A stretch of 64,000 nucleotides of DNA, from NCBI RefSeq assembly GCF_025717675.1, contig NZ_JAJIRT010000001.1:124001-188000 (forward strand). The letters run 5' to 3'. The stretch is from Paucibacter sp. DJ2R-2. GTDB taxonomy: Bacteria > Pseudomonadota > Gammaproteobacteria > Burkholderiales > Burkholderiaceae_C. The translations under genes and the position numbers were made by a program. Position 1 is the first letter of the stretch, and each line of letters begins with the position of its first letter. The notes beneath the pieces were generated by a model. That model worked only from the letters and a program-made list of their open reading frames with translations, searched no databases and had not been told where the DNA came from. Positions 44,201 through 52,257 of this stretch are shown here, piece after piece.

Positions 44201-45062
44201 AGGCGGTGTAATGCCGCGTCGCCAGCTTGCGCTTGTCGAAGGCACATTGCTTGGGCGCCAGCTGCGCGTCGATCCAGCGCTGCATGGCCTCGGCGCGGTC
44301 GGCCCAGCCGTCCTTCAACAAGGCCAGCGCTTCCCTTCGACGGGCCTGCAGCTGCTCGATCAGGCCGCCCAGCGAGCCCGGCAGCGCCTGCTCAAAACCG
44401 GCGCCCTCACTCGCCTGGTCCAAATCCTGGGCCATCAAGGCCTGCGCATCGGCGCCGAGCGCTGCCACGCCGGGCCAGACCTCGAACACGGCATCCAGCT
44501 GTTCGCCGGCCAGCGGGTAGACCTGCTGGCGCCAGTAGTCCTGAGTGGCGCCGTCCAGCAGCAGGCGCTCGTTGGCCACCAGCTCTTCGTCGAAGAGGCA
44601 GCCGCTGTCGAAGGCATGCTCGCGCAGCATGCGCTGGCACCAGGCGTCGATGGTGTGCACGGCCGCTTCGTCCATGCCCTCGGCCGCGGCGGCCAGGCGC
44701 CAGGCGGCAGCGCGGCGGCCGGGGCCTTCGGGGTAGGCCTCGAGCAGCGCTTGCAGCAGCCCATCGGGGGCGGCCAACTCGCCGCGGAACACACGCGCCG
44801 CTTCCAGCAAGCGGGCGCGGATGCGGTCGGACAGCTCGCGCGTGGCTGCGCGGGTGAATGTCATCACCAGGATCTCGGCCGGCAGCAGCGGCCGCTCAAA
44901 AGCCGCCTCCTCGCCGCCATGGCCCAGCACCAGGCGCAGATAGAGGGCCGCAATCGTCCAGGTCTTGCCGGTGCCGGCGCTGGCCTCGATCAGGCGGCTG
45001 CCCCAGAGCGGGAAGCTCAGGGGGTCGAGGGGAATGCCCGGAGTGTTCACGGTCTCGCTCAT
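41271..45062 (-). CDS. recB: RecBCD enzyme, subunit RecB (helicase-nuclease)
   Basis: RecB is a 3'-5' helicase and the only nuclease of RecBCD, and it loads RecA. It has 1263 residues. Walker A is ASAGTGKT (A27-T34). The UvrD motifs include IDEFQDTSPLQ, GDPKQSIYGFRGADI and TVHKSKGLEYPLVFLP. The nuclease active site is in VLDYKSNALG (D1160, K1162) near the C terminus, so nuclease activity should be intact. It overlaps recC and recD by 4 bases each. Confidence 0.96.
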   Translation of the reverse strand: MSETVNTPGIPLDPLSFPLWGSRLIEASAGTGKTWTIAALYLRLVLGHGGEEAAFERPLLPAEILVMTFTRAATRELSDRIRARLLEAARVFRGELAAPDGLLQALLEAYPEGPGRRAAAWRLAAAAEGMDEAAVHTIDAWCQRMLREHAFDSGCLFDEELVANERLLLDGATQDYWRQQVYPLAGEQLDAVFEVWPGVAALGADAQALMAQDLDQASEGAGFEQALPGSLGGLIEQLQARRREALALLKDGWADRAEAMQRWIDAQLAPKQCAFDKRKLATRHYTAWLKTLAEWALDPEQETLELSDSALKRLPLRGMKEALKPDAAEPDWPPEFAAFEELLAGLASLPSASAPLRLHAALHIRERLAELKRQDGSFGFADMLQRLDEALDEARHGEHARRLRERMRAQYPVALIDEFQDTSPLQTRIFDRLYRIADNARDSTLLLIGDPKQSIYGFRGADIYSYLNVRRQTEGRHFLLGTNHRSTQALVQAVNTVFERAEAFDAGAFLLGSAGQASPLPFQPVAARGRAEVFVCSRGAVPALQLWLDQDLQDGRASLQRFSEVCAETIVSLLNDEQAGFRNETQGSFQRLRPADIAVLVRNAREASAVREAMRRRGLASVYLSDKDSVFASDEARDLLAWLRAVASPLDARLVRAALASPTLGLSLAELAELARDDEAFDLRSEQLKALHSVWQQQGVLSMLRQTLHRLQLPSRWLAAGLTLQVSGERRLTNVLHLAELLQAASSQLDGEQALIRWLAAQIAEPGSTGGEEQIVRLESDADLVKVVTVHKSKGLEYPLVFLPFAASFRAVDKRRARYVKLEQQLHLEPDAEQIAAADLERQREDLRLFYVALTRARHALWLGVSALKVGQSEDCQAHRSALGYVLGGGVPQTPEELWTSAADLAAGDPAGIHLNRLIYRPDWPCSALQARESAPPLREAEVYEAQFERRWTVSSFSALVRALSSAKAPALEAGRLISDAAARDDEDRLADPEAAALAAQAPLESQAASSVSVLPAWHRFPRGAFAGNFLHDQLEWLAGEGFAVAESPALQAQLRARCERQGWGNWSDEVLSWLNRLLQTPLPPLSEGASLARLDALLPEMEFWFPSSGLSSQSIDALCRQHLLGGRPRPALPERALQGLMMGFADLVFEQGGRFWVLDYKSNALGERDADYDHEALEAAMAEHRYDVQAALYLLALHRLLRQRLGEHYDPAQHLGGALYLFMRGMDGPEAGCLWVRPPLALLEGLEGLIDTQHQEEQEEGA

Positions 45063-48000
45063 GGCTGGGCCTCCAGGTTCGACACATCGCCCTGCACGGC
45101 TTCATGCAGCTGCATCACCACGCCTTGCTCGGCCCAAGCGCGCAGCGGGCCGAAGAGACGCTGGGCCAGATCGACAAAGCGGCCGTCGGCGCTGAGTGCG
45201 GCGTAGCTGGGGTAGACGCGGGTGAGGCTCATCTCCTCGCCCTCGCCCGGCATGGCCTGGCGCCCCGCCGAGGCAAAGCCGCCGCCCTCGAAGACCTCGA
45301 CCGGCTTGCCTTTTTCGGTATCGAGAAAAGCCAGCGCGGTCTTGGGCGCCAGCGGCAGCGGTTCTTGCGTGCCTTGCTGCCACAGCGCGATCAGATCGGC
45401 CAGCAGGGGCTGCGCCTCCTCCCGGCTCAGCGGCTGCAGCTGCAGCCAGGCATCACGCCCGACCAGCACGCCGGGCACGGTGTCGAAACCGCAGCTGCTG
45501 GCCGCCAGCATGCGCACCCAGGGGGCGATCAGTCGCTCCATGCGCAGCGCCGGCGGCTTGCCTTTGGCTGCGGCCTTGCCGCACAGGCGGCTGGGCAGCA
45601 GCTGCAGCCAGACGCGCTCGGCAAACAGGCCTTCGCCGGCCTGCTGCAGCCCGTCGAGCCAATCGTCCAGCGGGCCCAGGCGCAGCGGGGCCTTGGGCGC
45701 GGCATCGGGGTAGTCGGCCTGCAGGCGCAGCCAGCGGTCCAGCATGGGCAGGAGTTCCTCGGCCAGGCGTTGCTCCTCACGCCGGCCCAGCTCGGCCATG
45801 GGCAGGCGGCCGGCGCGCTGCAGGCGGGCAGCCTGCAGGCGGATCAGCTCGGCCAGATCGCCCTGATTGAGCGGCGGCGCGGCGCTTTGCAGGCGCTGCT
45901 CCTGGGCATTGAGCACCTGATCCAGCAGACCGGCCAGCAGGCTGTGGTCTTGCAAGCCATCGAGCGCGAAGGCCTCGGCGTCCTCGCCGGCCTCGTCTTC
46001 CGCATCCTCGAAGTGCACATTGAGCCGGCGGCGAAAGAACTCGCGCACCGGGTTGCGCAGAAAGGCGACCAGGGTGGCGAGCTTGAGCGGCGCTTGTTCC
46101 TCCTCGGCCGCAGCATCCATGCCGACGGGCTCGCCGCTCACCGGCTCCGCTTGCAGATGCGCATCGCGCCACTCGCGGGCATGCGTGAAGCGGCGCGGAT
46201 CGGCCGGCTGCTCGAAATAGCGGCGGCTGAAGGGCTGCAGCGGGTGCTCGGTGCTGAGCGCCTCGGGCAAGCCCTGACCCCAGCCGGCGGCCAGGTAGTC
46301 GCGCAGCTGCGAGACCAGCACCGAAGGCGGCTGCTCGCTGTTGTCGCGCGCGCTGCGGCCGCTCCAGCTGATGTAGAGCTGGCGCCGCGCCGAAAGAACG
46401 GCCTCCAGCAGCAGCTGGCGGTCGTCCAGCCGGCGTGAGCGGTCGCCCGGGCGCAGCTGGCCGGGCAGGCCCATCAAATCGAAATCGCTGCGGGTGCTGC
46501 GGCGCGGGTAGTCGCCATCGTTCATGCCCAGCAGGCAGACCACTTCAAAGGGCACGGCGCGCATGGGCATCAAGGTGCAGAAGGTGACGCCGCCGGCGCG
46601 GAAGCGCTTGCTCAGGCCCGGCTCGTCCACCCCGTCCAGCCAGGCTTCGCGGGCCACGGCCAGGTCCACCGGCTGATCCACAAAACCAGCCGCCTCGCAG
46701 GCCTCCAGCCAGGCAGAGAGGCCGGCGTTCAGCGCCGCCAGGCTCAGGCGTTCGCGCTCGTCGCTGGCTTCGAAGAAAGTCTCCAGCAAGGCGCGGCCGC
46801 GTGCCGCCCACTCGGCCGGCGTGGCCAGGCTGGCGCTCTGCGCCTGCCAGTCCAGCAAGGCGCCGAGCAGATCGGCGAGCGAACCGGCCAGATGCGCCTC
46901 CAGCCCGCCGATCTCACCGTAGGGCTCGATGCCCTGGAAGGCTTCGCCCTGGCCGCTGGCAAAGCCCAGCAGCATGCGGCGCAGGCCAAAGGCCCAGCTG
47001 TTCTGCTCGCCACAGGCCGCCAGGCCCAGGCTGGCGCGCTGCTCGGCGTTCAGGCCCCAGCGGATGCCGGCGCCGCTGATCCACTGCGCCAGGCGCGGCA
47101 GATCGGCCGGCTCCAGGCCGAAGCGCAGGGCCAGGCCCGGCACATCGAGCAGATCGCGCAGCTCGCTGGCGGTGCAGCGCGCTTGCGGCAGTCGCAGCAG
47201 CCACTCCAGCGCCACCATCAGCGGGTTGTTGCCGCGCTCGCTCAAGTCGGCAATGTCAAAAGGAATGTGGCGCGCATCGCTGCGCGCGTACTGGCCAAAG
47301 ACCGAGCGGATGGCCGGCGCAAAACCCTCGACATCGGGCAGCATGACGACGATGTCGCGCGGCTGCAGCTTCGCCACCCCCGGCGATGGCGGCGCGGCCA
47401 GCAGGCTCAAGAGCTGGTCGTGCAGGATCTCGACCTCGCGCTGGGCGCCGTGGGCGATGTGGAAGACGATGGAGCGGTCTTGCAGCAAGGCCGGCTCGGG
47501 CGCGCTGCGGCCGTAGCCGGCATGCTCGGCCAGGGGCACCAGGTCGCGGATGCGGGCCTGCACCTGCTGCAGCAGGCTGCCGCCCTCGCCTTCGGCGGCA
47601 CCCTCATCGAACAGGTCGATCTTGGCCGCAGGGAAGCGGGCCTGGGTCTGGGCCGCGTCGTCAAAGGCATCGAGCGCGCGCACGAAATCGCGGCCCTGGC
47701 GGCCCCAGGCGGCCAGCAAGGGGTGGGCATGGGCATGCATCTCCTCCAGCGGCAGCTCGGCCAGATCGCGGCCCTGGCGCAGGGGCTGGCGGCGGCGCTG
47801 CTGAAGCAGTTGCTGACGCAGCAGCTCGCGGCCGTCGATGATGTCGGCCCAGTGGTAGCGGCAGGGGTTGGGCAGGGCCAGGATGACCTGGCAATGGCGC
47901 GCCAGCGCGGCCAAGGCCTGCAGGGTCTGCTGCGGCACATGGGTCATGCCGAACAGCACCAGGCGGCGCGGCAGGCCGCGCGGCGGCTGGCGCTCATCCA

Positions 48001-48697
48001 GCAAGGCCTGCATGAAGCGCTGGTGCAGCACCGGCCGCGTGCCGGCCCGCTCGGCCGCCGAGAGCGGCTGCAGCAAGGCACGCCAGAGCCAGGCCTGCCA
48101 GCGTTGATCGGGCGCCAGCGGCGGGGCCTGGCGCAAGTCCAGCTGTTCGCCCGCCGGGGCCAGCTGGGCGGGCAGCACATCGTGGCCGAGGCCCCAAGCG
48201 TCCAGCCAGTCGCTGCGGTAGATCTGGTACTGGTCGTACAGATCAGCCAGGCGCTGGGCCAGCTGCAGGCGCCGGTCCAGGCCACCGCGCTGCAGAAAAT
48301 CAGCCAGCGGCGCGTAAACCTCGGCCGCCTCTGGATCGCTTGCCGCTGATTCCAGCAGTTCGGGCAGCAAGCGCATCAGCCGCCAGGTCAGCGGCAGCTT
48401 GTCCAGCGGCGACTGCGGCGGCACCGTCTCGCGGCCCAGCAGCTGGCGGTAGCTGCGCCACATGAAGCGGGCGGGAAGCTCCACCCGAGTGGCGGCGCAA
48501 ATGCCGCGCTGACTGGCCAGCTGCATCTTCAGCCACTCGGCCACGCCATTGCTCTGCACCAGCAGCACCTCCTCTTCCAGCGGGCGCAAGGGGCTGCGGC
48601 GCAGCCACTCGAACACCGCATCGCCCAGCAGCTCGGCACGGTTGCCGTGCAGGACCAGCAGGCCGGGGGTGATGTCGGTGGATGGGAGTGCGCTCAT
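45059..48697 (-). CDS. recC: RecBCD enzyme, subunit RecC
   Basis: RecC is the scaffold subunit that splits the duplex and reads Chi. It has 1212 residues. The start LLVLHGNRAELLGDAVFEWL and the block EVLLVQSNGVAEWLKMQLASQRGICA are RecC hallmarks. The body keeps inactive helicase folds (VVCLLGMNDGDYPRR) and an inactive nuclease-like C-terminal domain. It is the first gene of a five-gene minus-strand run, recC-recB-recD-sbcD-like-sbcC-like. Confidence 0.95.
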   Translation of the reverse strand: MSALPSTDITPGLLVLHGNRAELLGDAVFEWLRRSPLRPLEEEVLLVQSNGVAEWLKMQLASQRGICAATRVELPARFMWRSYRQLLGRETVPPQSPLDKLPLTWRLMRLLPELLESAASDPEAAEVYAPLADFLQRGGLDRRLQLAQRLADLYDQYQIYRSDWLDAWGLGHDVLPAQLAPAGEQLDLRQAPPLAPDQRWQAWLWRALLQPLSAAERAGTRPVLHQRFMQALLDERQPPRGLPRRLVLFGMTHVPQQTLQALAALARHCQVILALPNPCRYHWADIIDGRELLRQQLLQQRRRQPLRQGRDLAELPLEEMHAHAHPLLAAWGRQGRDFVRALDAFDDAAQTQARFPAAKIDLFDEGAAEGEGGSLLQQVQARIRDLVPLAEHAGYGRSAPEPALLQDRSIVFHIAHGAQREVEILHDQLLSLLAAPPSPGVAKLQPRDIVVMLPDVEGFAPAIRSVFGQYARSDARHIPFDIADLSERGNNPLMVALEWLLRLPQARCTASELRDLLDVPGLALRFGLEPADLPRLAQWISGAGIRWGLNAEQRASLGLAACGEQNSWAFGLRRMLLGFASGQGEAFQGIEPYGEIGGLEAHLAGSLADLLGALLDWQAQSASLATPAEWAARGRALLETFFEASDERERLSLAALNAGLSAWLEACEAAGFVDQPVDLAVAREAWLDGVDEPGLSKRFRAGGVTFCTLMPMRAVPFEVVCLLGMNDGDYPRRSTRSDFDLMGLPGQLRPGDRSRRLDDRQLLLEAVLSARRQLYISWSGRSARDNSEQPPSVLVSQLRDYLAAGWGQGLPEALSTEHPLQPFSRRYFEQPADPRRFTHAREWRDAHLQAEPVSGEPVGMDAAAEEEQAPLKLATLVAFLRNPVREFFRRRLNVHFEDAEDEAGEDAEAFALDGLQDHSLLAGLLDQVLNAQEQRLQSAAPPLNQGDLAELIRLQAARLQRAGRLPMAELGRREEQRLAEELLPMLDRWLRLQADYPDAAPKAPLRLGPLDDWLDGLQQAGEGLFAERVWLQLLPSRLCGKAAAKGKPPALRMERLIAPWVRMLAASSCGFDTVPGVLVGRDAWLQLQPLSREEAQPLLADLIALWQQGTQEPLPLAPKTALAFLDTEKGKPVEVFEGGGFASAGRQAMPGEGEEMSLTRVYPSYAALSADGRFVDLAQRLFGPLRAWAEQGVVMQLHEAVQGDVSNLEAQP

Positions 48698-48789
48698 GGA
48701 AGGGATGGGGTCTTGTTCTGGCCGAAGGTCGGCGTTCCTCGCGCCGGGCCAAATTCAAGCACAGAACTGAAGCGTCCCTCGGAAATAGA

Positions 48790-48814
48790 CAAGGGCGGCA
48801 CGAGGCCGCCCTTG
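48790..48814 (-). terminator. Hairpin terminator downstream of mlaC
   Basis: The perfect 10-bp stem CAAGGGCGGC / GCCGCCCTTG lies between the mlaC stop and recC. On the minus strand TCTATTT follows. Between it and mlaC are two imperfect 22-base direct repeats of the type CGCTGC-nn-ATCGCTCGC-nTCA (48830-48880). Confidence 0.6.
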
Positions 48815-48876
48815 TATCCCACAGCGCCTCAGGCGCTGCAACATCGCTCGCCTCACGCGCTGCGATGTCGCTCGCT

Positions 48877-49545
48877 TCAGGCCTTGGCCGGCAGCGGCTT
48901 CTTGTTTTTCTCAGCCAGCATCTTGATCAAGCCATCGATGCCGTTGGCGCCGACTTCCTGCGCAAAGGGGTTGCGGTAGGTCTGCACCATGGAGGCACCG
49001 AGCACATTGAAGTCCCAGATCTTCCAGATGCCGGCTTCCGACTTCTCCAGGCTGTAATTCAGCTGCAACGGCTCGCCCTTACCGACGATCTGGGTCTTGA
49101 TCTCGACGTGGCCGCCATCGGCCGCGCCCGGGCGCAACGGCAGCTGGCGGATGGTCTGGTCCTTGAACTGCGAGAGCGCGCCGGCATAGACGCGCAGGAG
49201 CAAGCCTTTGAACTCGGTCTTCAAGCGCTCACGCTGCTCGGGCGTGGCCTGATTCCAGTGTCGGCCCACAGCGCTTTTCGTGGTCTTGTCGAAATCGACA
49301 TGGGGCATGATCTTCTCGTCGACCAGCTGGACGATGCGCTGCAGGTCGCCGGCCTGAATCGCCTTGTCTGCCTTGATGGCCTCCACGGTTTCCTGCGACA
49401 GCTGACGAATCAAGGTGTCGGGCGCGCTGGCATCAGCGGCCAAAGACAAGCCCGGGTTGATGGCCATCAGTGCCAGCAAGCCCGAGGCCAAGGCGGCGCG
49501 GCCGCGGCGGGCCAAGCTGGAGGTGGAGGGGGATGCGTCTTTCAT
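48877..49545 (-). CDS. mlaC: MlaC/Ttg2-like phospholipid-binding periplasmic protein
   Basis: MlaC shuttles phospholipids between the outer and inner membranes. It has 222 residues from the ATG at 49545, which has AGGAAAC upstream. A signal peptide (LALMAINPGLSLAADA) precedes the domain. Family blocks are KIMPHVDFDKTTKSAVGRHWNQATPEQRERLKTEFKGLLLRVYAG (D-F-D and TPEQ) and GIWKIWDFNVLGASMVQTYR. The rest of the mla operon is not beside it. MlaC-type genes elsewhere can stand alone or sit with hopanoid loci. Confidence 0.9.
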   Translation of the reverse strand: MKDASPSTSSLARRGRAALASGLLALMAINPGLSLAADASAPDTLIRQLSQETVEAIKADKAIQAGDLQRIVQLVDEKIMPHVDFDKTTKSAVGRHWNQATPEQRERLKTEFKGLLLRVYAGALSQFKDQTIRQLPLRPGAADGGHVEIKTQIVGKGEPLQLNYSLEKSEAGIWKIWDFNVLGASMVQTYRNPFAQEVGANGIDGLIKMLAEKNKKPLPAKA

Positions 49546-49968
49546 GGCGAACCGTTTCCTTCTGGTGCGCCCGGGCAAAGGCCCCGGCGGTGTCGAAACG
49601 GCAGCGGCCCTGCCCTTTGCAGGCGCCAGCCGACTCGGCGGACGGCCGATTCTGAAAGCAAGGCGCCAAAAACAACAGCACAGCAAAGGCAGTGCCGCGC
49701 GGCGCGCTCCTGAGCAGCGCGAGGCGCCCCCTCAAGAAGCTGCCAGGGTCAGGTCATGCCTGACTTCGAAGCCGGACGGCAAGCCAGACAGTCCCATTGT
49801 GCTCTTACGAGCAAAGTCTGCGCTCCAGATCAGCCCGCTCTGGTGTGCGACAGCCGCGTCACAAAACGTCGTGACATGTCGCACACAGCGCGCCGGATGT
49901 CTTTGACACTGCAGTCCTGGGCAGCCAAGCCTCCCCTCTCTTTTTTGATCCTCGACCAGGAACATGCC
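49546..49968. other. Divergent intergenic region with a long-spaced inverted repeat
   Basis: No gene is supported in these 423 bases between mlaC and the PEP-CTERM gene. GTGTGCGAC (49843-49851) and GTCGCACAC (49878-49886) form a perfect 9-bp inverted repeat with a 26-base centre that itself contains GTCAC...GTGAC. It may be a two-site operator or a hairpin in the leader of the PEP-CTERM gene. An AGGA ribosome-binding site precedes 49969. Confidence 0.4.
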
Positions 49969-50583
49969 ATGACATCCAAACTTCATGCCCTCTGTGGCGC
50001 CGCACTGCTGGCACTGGCCCCACTGGCCCAGGCCGATCTCGTCAGCTGGAGTTTCCAAGGCCAGCTCATTGGCGTGGGAAGCACGTCAAGCCACCAGCTG
50101 GGCGACGGCTTTCAGGCGGTGGTGAACTTCGACACGGCAGCCAAGGAACTGACGCCCGTCAATCCCAACCGGCATTCGCTCGACATTTCAGCCCTGACGA
50201 TCCGCTACCAGATCGGCACAGACAGCTGGCAGCAGCTGGACGCCAGCGCCGGGGGCTTGATCTATGTGCGCGACAACCAGCTCAACCCCCCGGACCCCAC
50301 GGGGCCGCTGGTGGACGGCCTGACATTTCAGCTCGGTTCCGTCTCGCTGATCCTGCGCTGGAGTGACTTGAATGCCATTGACTACAGCCAGGGCCTCTTG
50401 CCCAGCACGCCGCCAGCGCTGAACCAGGTGGTGGCTCAGCAATTTCAGGACAACGGCCAAGGCCTGATTGGACGGATTGACACCGTCAGCGCGGTTCCCG
50501 AGCCCGAGTCTTATCTGATGTTGCTGGTGGGCCTGGGCTTGATCGGCGCCCTGACGAAGCGCCGCGCCCAGCAGCCGGGCTGA
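49969..50583 (+). CDS. PEP-CTERM sorting-signal protein
   Basis: This is an exported protein destined for exosortase (EpsH/XrtA)-type processing. It has 204 residues from the ATG at 49969. The signal peptide ends near LAQA. The mature part is beta-rich (LVSWSFQGQLIGVG). The C terminus has the sorting signal VPEPESYLMLLVGLGLIGAL followed by KRRAQQ: a PEP motif, a membrane helix and a basic tail. No exosortase is in the window. The protein is probably linked to extracellular polysaccharide or biofilm; its own function is unknown. Confidence 0.88.
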   Translation: MTSKLHALCGAALLALAPLAQADLVSWSFQGQLIGVGSTSSHQLGDGFQAVVNFDTAAKELTPVNPNRHSLDISALTIRYQIGTDSWQQLDASAGGLIYVRDNQLNPPDPTGPLVDGLTFQLGSVSLILRWSDLNAIDYSQGLLPSTPPALNQVVAQQFQDNGQGLIGRIDTVSAVPEPESYLMLLVGLGLIGALTKRRAQQPG

Positions 50584-50604
50584 GAGCCTGGAGAGGCGCC
50601 GCGT

Positions 50605-51246
50605 TCAGCGATCCCGCACATGGGGATTGCTGCGCCGCTCGGCGCCAAAGCTGCTCTCCGGGCCGTGGCCGGGGATGAACACCGTCTCGTCGCCCATGGG
50701 CCAGAGCCGCTCGCGAATCGAGGCCAGCAGCGTGGCATGGTCGCCGCCAGGAAAATCAGTGCGGCCGATGCTGCCGGCGAACAGCACATCGCCTACGAAA
50801 GCACGCGCAATCGCCGGCGAATGAAACACCACATGCCCAGGCGTGTGGCCGGGGCAGTGACGCACATTCAAGGTCTGGCGGCCAATCTGCACGGTGTCGC
50901 CATCGGCCAGCCAGCGCGTCGGCGCGAAGGGCTCCGCGGCTGGGAAGCCGAACATCTGACTTTGCTGCGGCAGGCCATCGATCCAGAACTGATCGCCCGG
51001 GTGCGGGCCGATGATGGGCAGCTGCAGCTCTCGCGCCAGTTGCCCGGTGCCGCCGGCATGGTCGATATGGGCATGGGTCAACCAGATAGCCTTGAGCGTG
51101 AGGCCCTGCTGCTGCACCGCCGCAAGAATGCGCGGCAGGTCGCCGCCGGGGTCGATCACCGCCGCGTCCATCGTCTCATCACACCAGACCAGGGAACAGT
51201 TCTGCTGGAAAGCGGTCACGGGGATGGTTTGGTAGCGCAGGGTCAT
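50605..51246 (-). CDS. Metallo-beta-lactamase-fold hydrolase, glyoxalase II-like (YcbL type)
   Basis: The protein has 213 residues from the ATG at 51246. The Zn site THAHIDHAGG (HxHxDH) is followed by HCPGHTPGH, FVGDVLFAGSIGRTDFPGG (GD and GRTD) and FIPGHGPESS (GHG). This is the order of the short YcbL-like glyoxalase II group, which hydrolyses S-lactoylglutathione or a similar thioester. The C-terminal glutathione-binding helices of GloB are missing. It converges on the PEP-CTERM gene. Confidence 0.9.
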   Translation of the reverse strand: MTLRYQTIPVTAFQQNCSLVWCDETMDAAVIDPGGDLPRILAAVQQQGLTLKAIWLTHAHIDHAGGTGQLARELQLPIIGPHPGDQFWIDGLPQQSQMFGFPAAEPFAPTRWLADGDTVQIGRQTLNVRHCPGHTPGHVVFHSPAIARAFVGDVLFAGSIGRTDFPGGDHATLLASIRERLWPMGDETVFIPGHGPESSFGAERRSNPHVRDR

Positions 51247-51504
51247 GGTGAAGGAGGCTGAGAACACAGTTTCGAATTTGCGGACGGATTATCGAAGTCT
51301 TGGGGCTCGGGTCGGCCCGCAGGAGGACAAAGAATCGAAGCCAGCTCTAGCACTCGGTGAATCCGGGATTTCGATGAGAGCACAGGGGTGGAAAAAGTCT
51401 GGCCCTCGATGTTCCCCAGTTTTCACAAGCTCAGATTTGAATTGCAGCATCAACGCCAAGAAGGCGGCAACAGGCTGAACAGAGTCACTCGCTATCTGCT
51501 CGTC

Positions 51505-52257
51505 ATGGACTCAGGCGGAACGACCGCCCGATACACTGGCCCGGTGAATCCCAACGAATCCAATCCTCGCGTTTCGAGAGCCTTTCCAGAGGTCCGTCGT
51601 CTGCTGGAAGCTTGGAATGGCTTCCCAGTGCTGAGGGAAGTGATGCGTTTGCACGGCGACCTGGGCGTCCATGTAGCCGGAGGGGTGGTGCGAAACGTAT
51701 TGATGGGTCGCGAGGCCGTGAGTAAGGACTGGGACTTGTTCCTGTCTGGTCCGTCCGTCGGTGCAGCCATCGAGTGTTTCAACCGTGGAGGCAAGCTGTC
51801 CACCACGCCGTATGGAGCGCCTCGCTGGGCGCCTTATGACGAAGCAGCCGGGTACGCCGATCTGATGCCGATTGCCGGATTCATACCTGGCCTGTGGCCG
51901 TGCGAGGACATCGTGGACGTGTTGAATCAGTTCGACTTCACCGCGAACGCCGTGGCGTTCGACCTTCGCACCGGCCAAGCATTCGACCCGCAGAACGGCG
52001 CCCGTGACGCGGCGCGTCGGGTCATGAGGATGATTCGCTTTGACTATCCGGACGGCCCATATGCGGCCGGCGCCAACTTGGACCGGAACGTCGTGCTTTG
52101 GTTTCGTATCGTGCACTATGCCAGCCGCCTAGGCTTGACGATCGAGCCGCTCACCCGGAACTGGCTCCTAGCGCGCGGCGATCAGCGCCATCATGCTGAA
52201 GCGTTTGAGCGTGAGTTCTTTACGCCCGATTTGCATGCCTGGAAGACTCTGTCATGA
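51505..52257 (+). CDS. Nucleotidyltransferase with poly(A) polymerase/CCA-adding head domain
   Basis: The protein has 250 residues from the ATG at 51505. A GTG at 51543 is also likely, and no clear ribosome-binding site separates them. The nucleotidyltransferase site is complete: GG in VAGGVVRNVL (G59-G60) and D75-W-D77 in KDWDLFL. A later block, FDFTANAVAFDLRTGQAFDP with GARD and RVMRMIRF, mirrors the RRDFTINA and R-I-R segments of CCA-adding/poly(A) polymerases. The C-terminal RNA-binding domains of those enzymes are absent, so a different substrate is likely. It overlaps the kinase gene by 4 bases. The surrounding DNA is less GC-rich than the core genes, suggesting transfer. Confidence 0.7.
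   Translation: MDSGGTTARYTGPVNPNESNPRVSRAFPEVRRLLEAWNGFPVLREVMRLHGDLGVHVAGGVVRNVLMGREAVSKDWDLFLSGPSVGAAIECFNRGGKLSTTPYGAPRWAPYDEAAGYADLMPIAGFIPGLWPCEDIVDVLNQFDFTANAVAFDLRTGQAFDPQNGARDAARRVMRMIRFDYPDGPYAAGANLDRNVVLWFRIVHYASRLGLTIEPLTRNWLLARGDQRHHAEAFEREFFTPDLHAWKTLS

Noticed and set aside
41286-45206. Very long plus-strand open frame over recB
   Set aside because: It is antisense to recB, whose helicase and nuclease motifs are intact, and it has no recognisable domain.
51388-51504. Longer start for the nucleotidyltransferase from a GTG at 51388
   Set aside because: The added residues are not domain-like, and no proper ribosome-binding site precedes that GTG.
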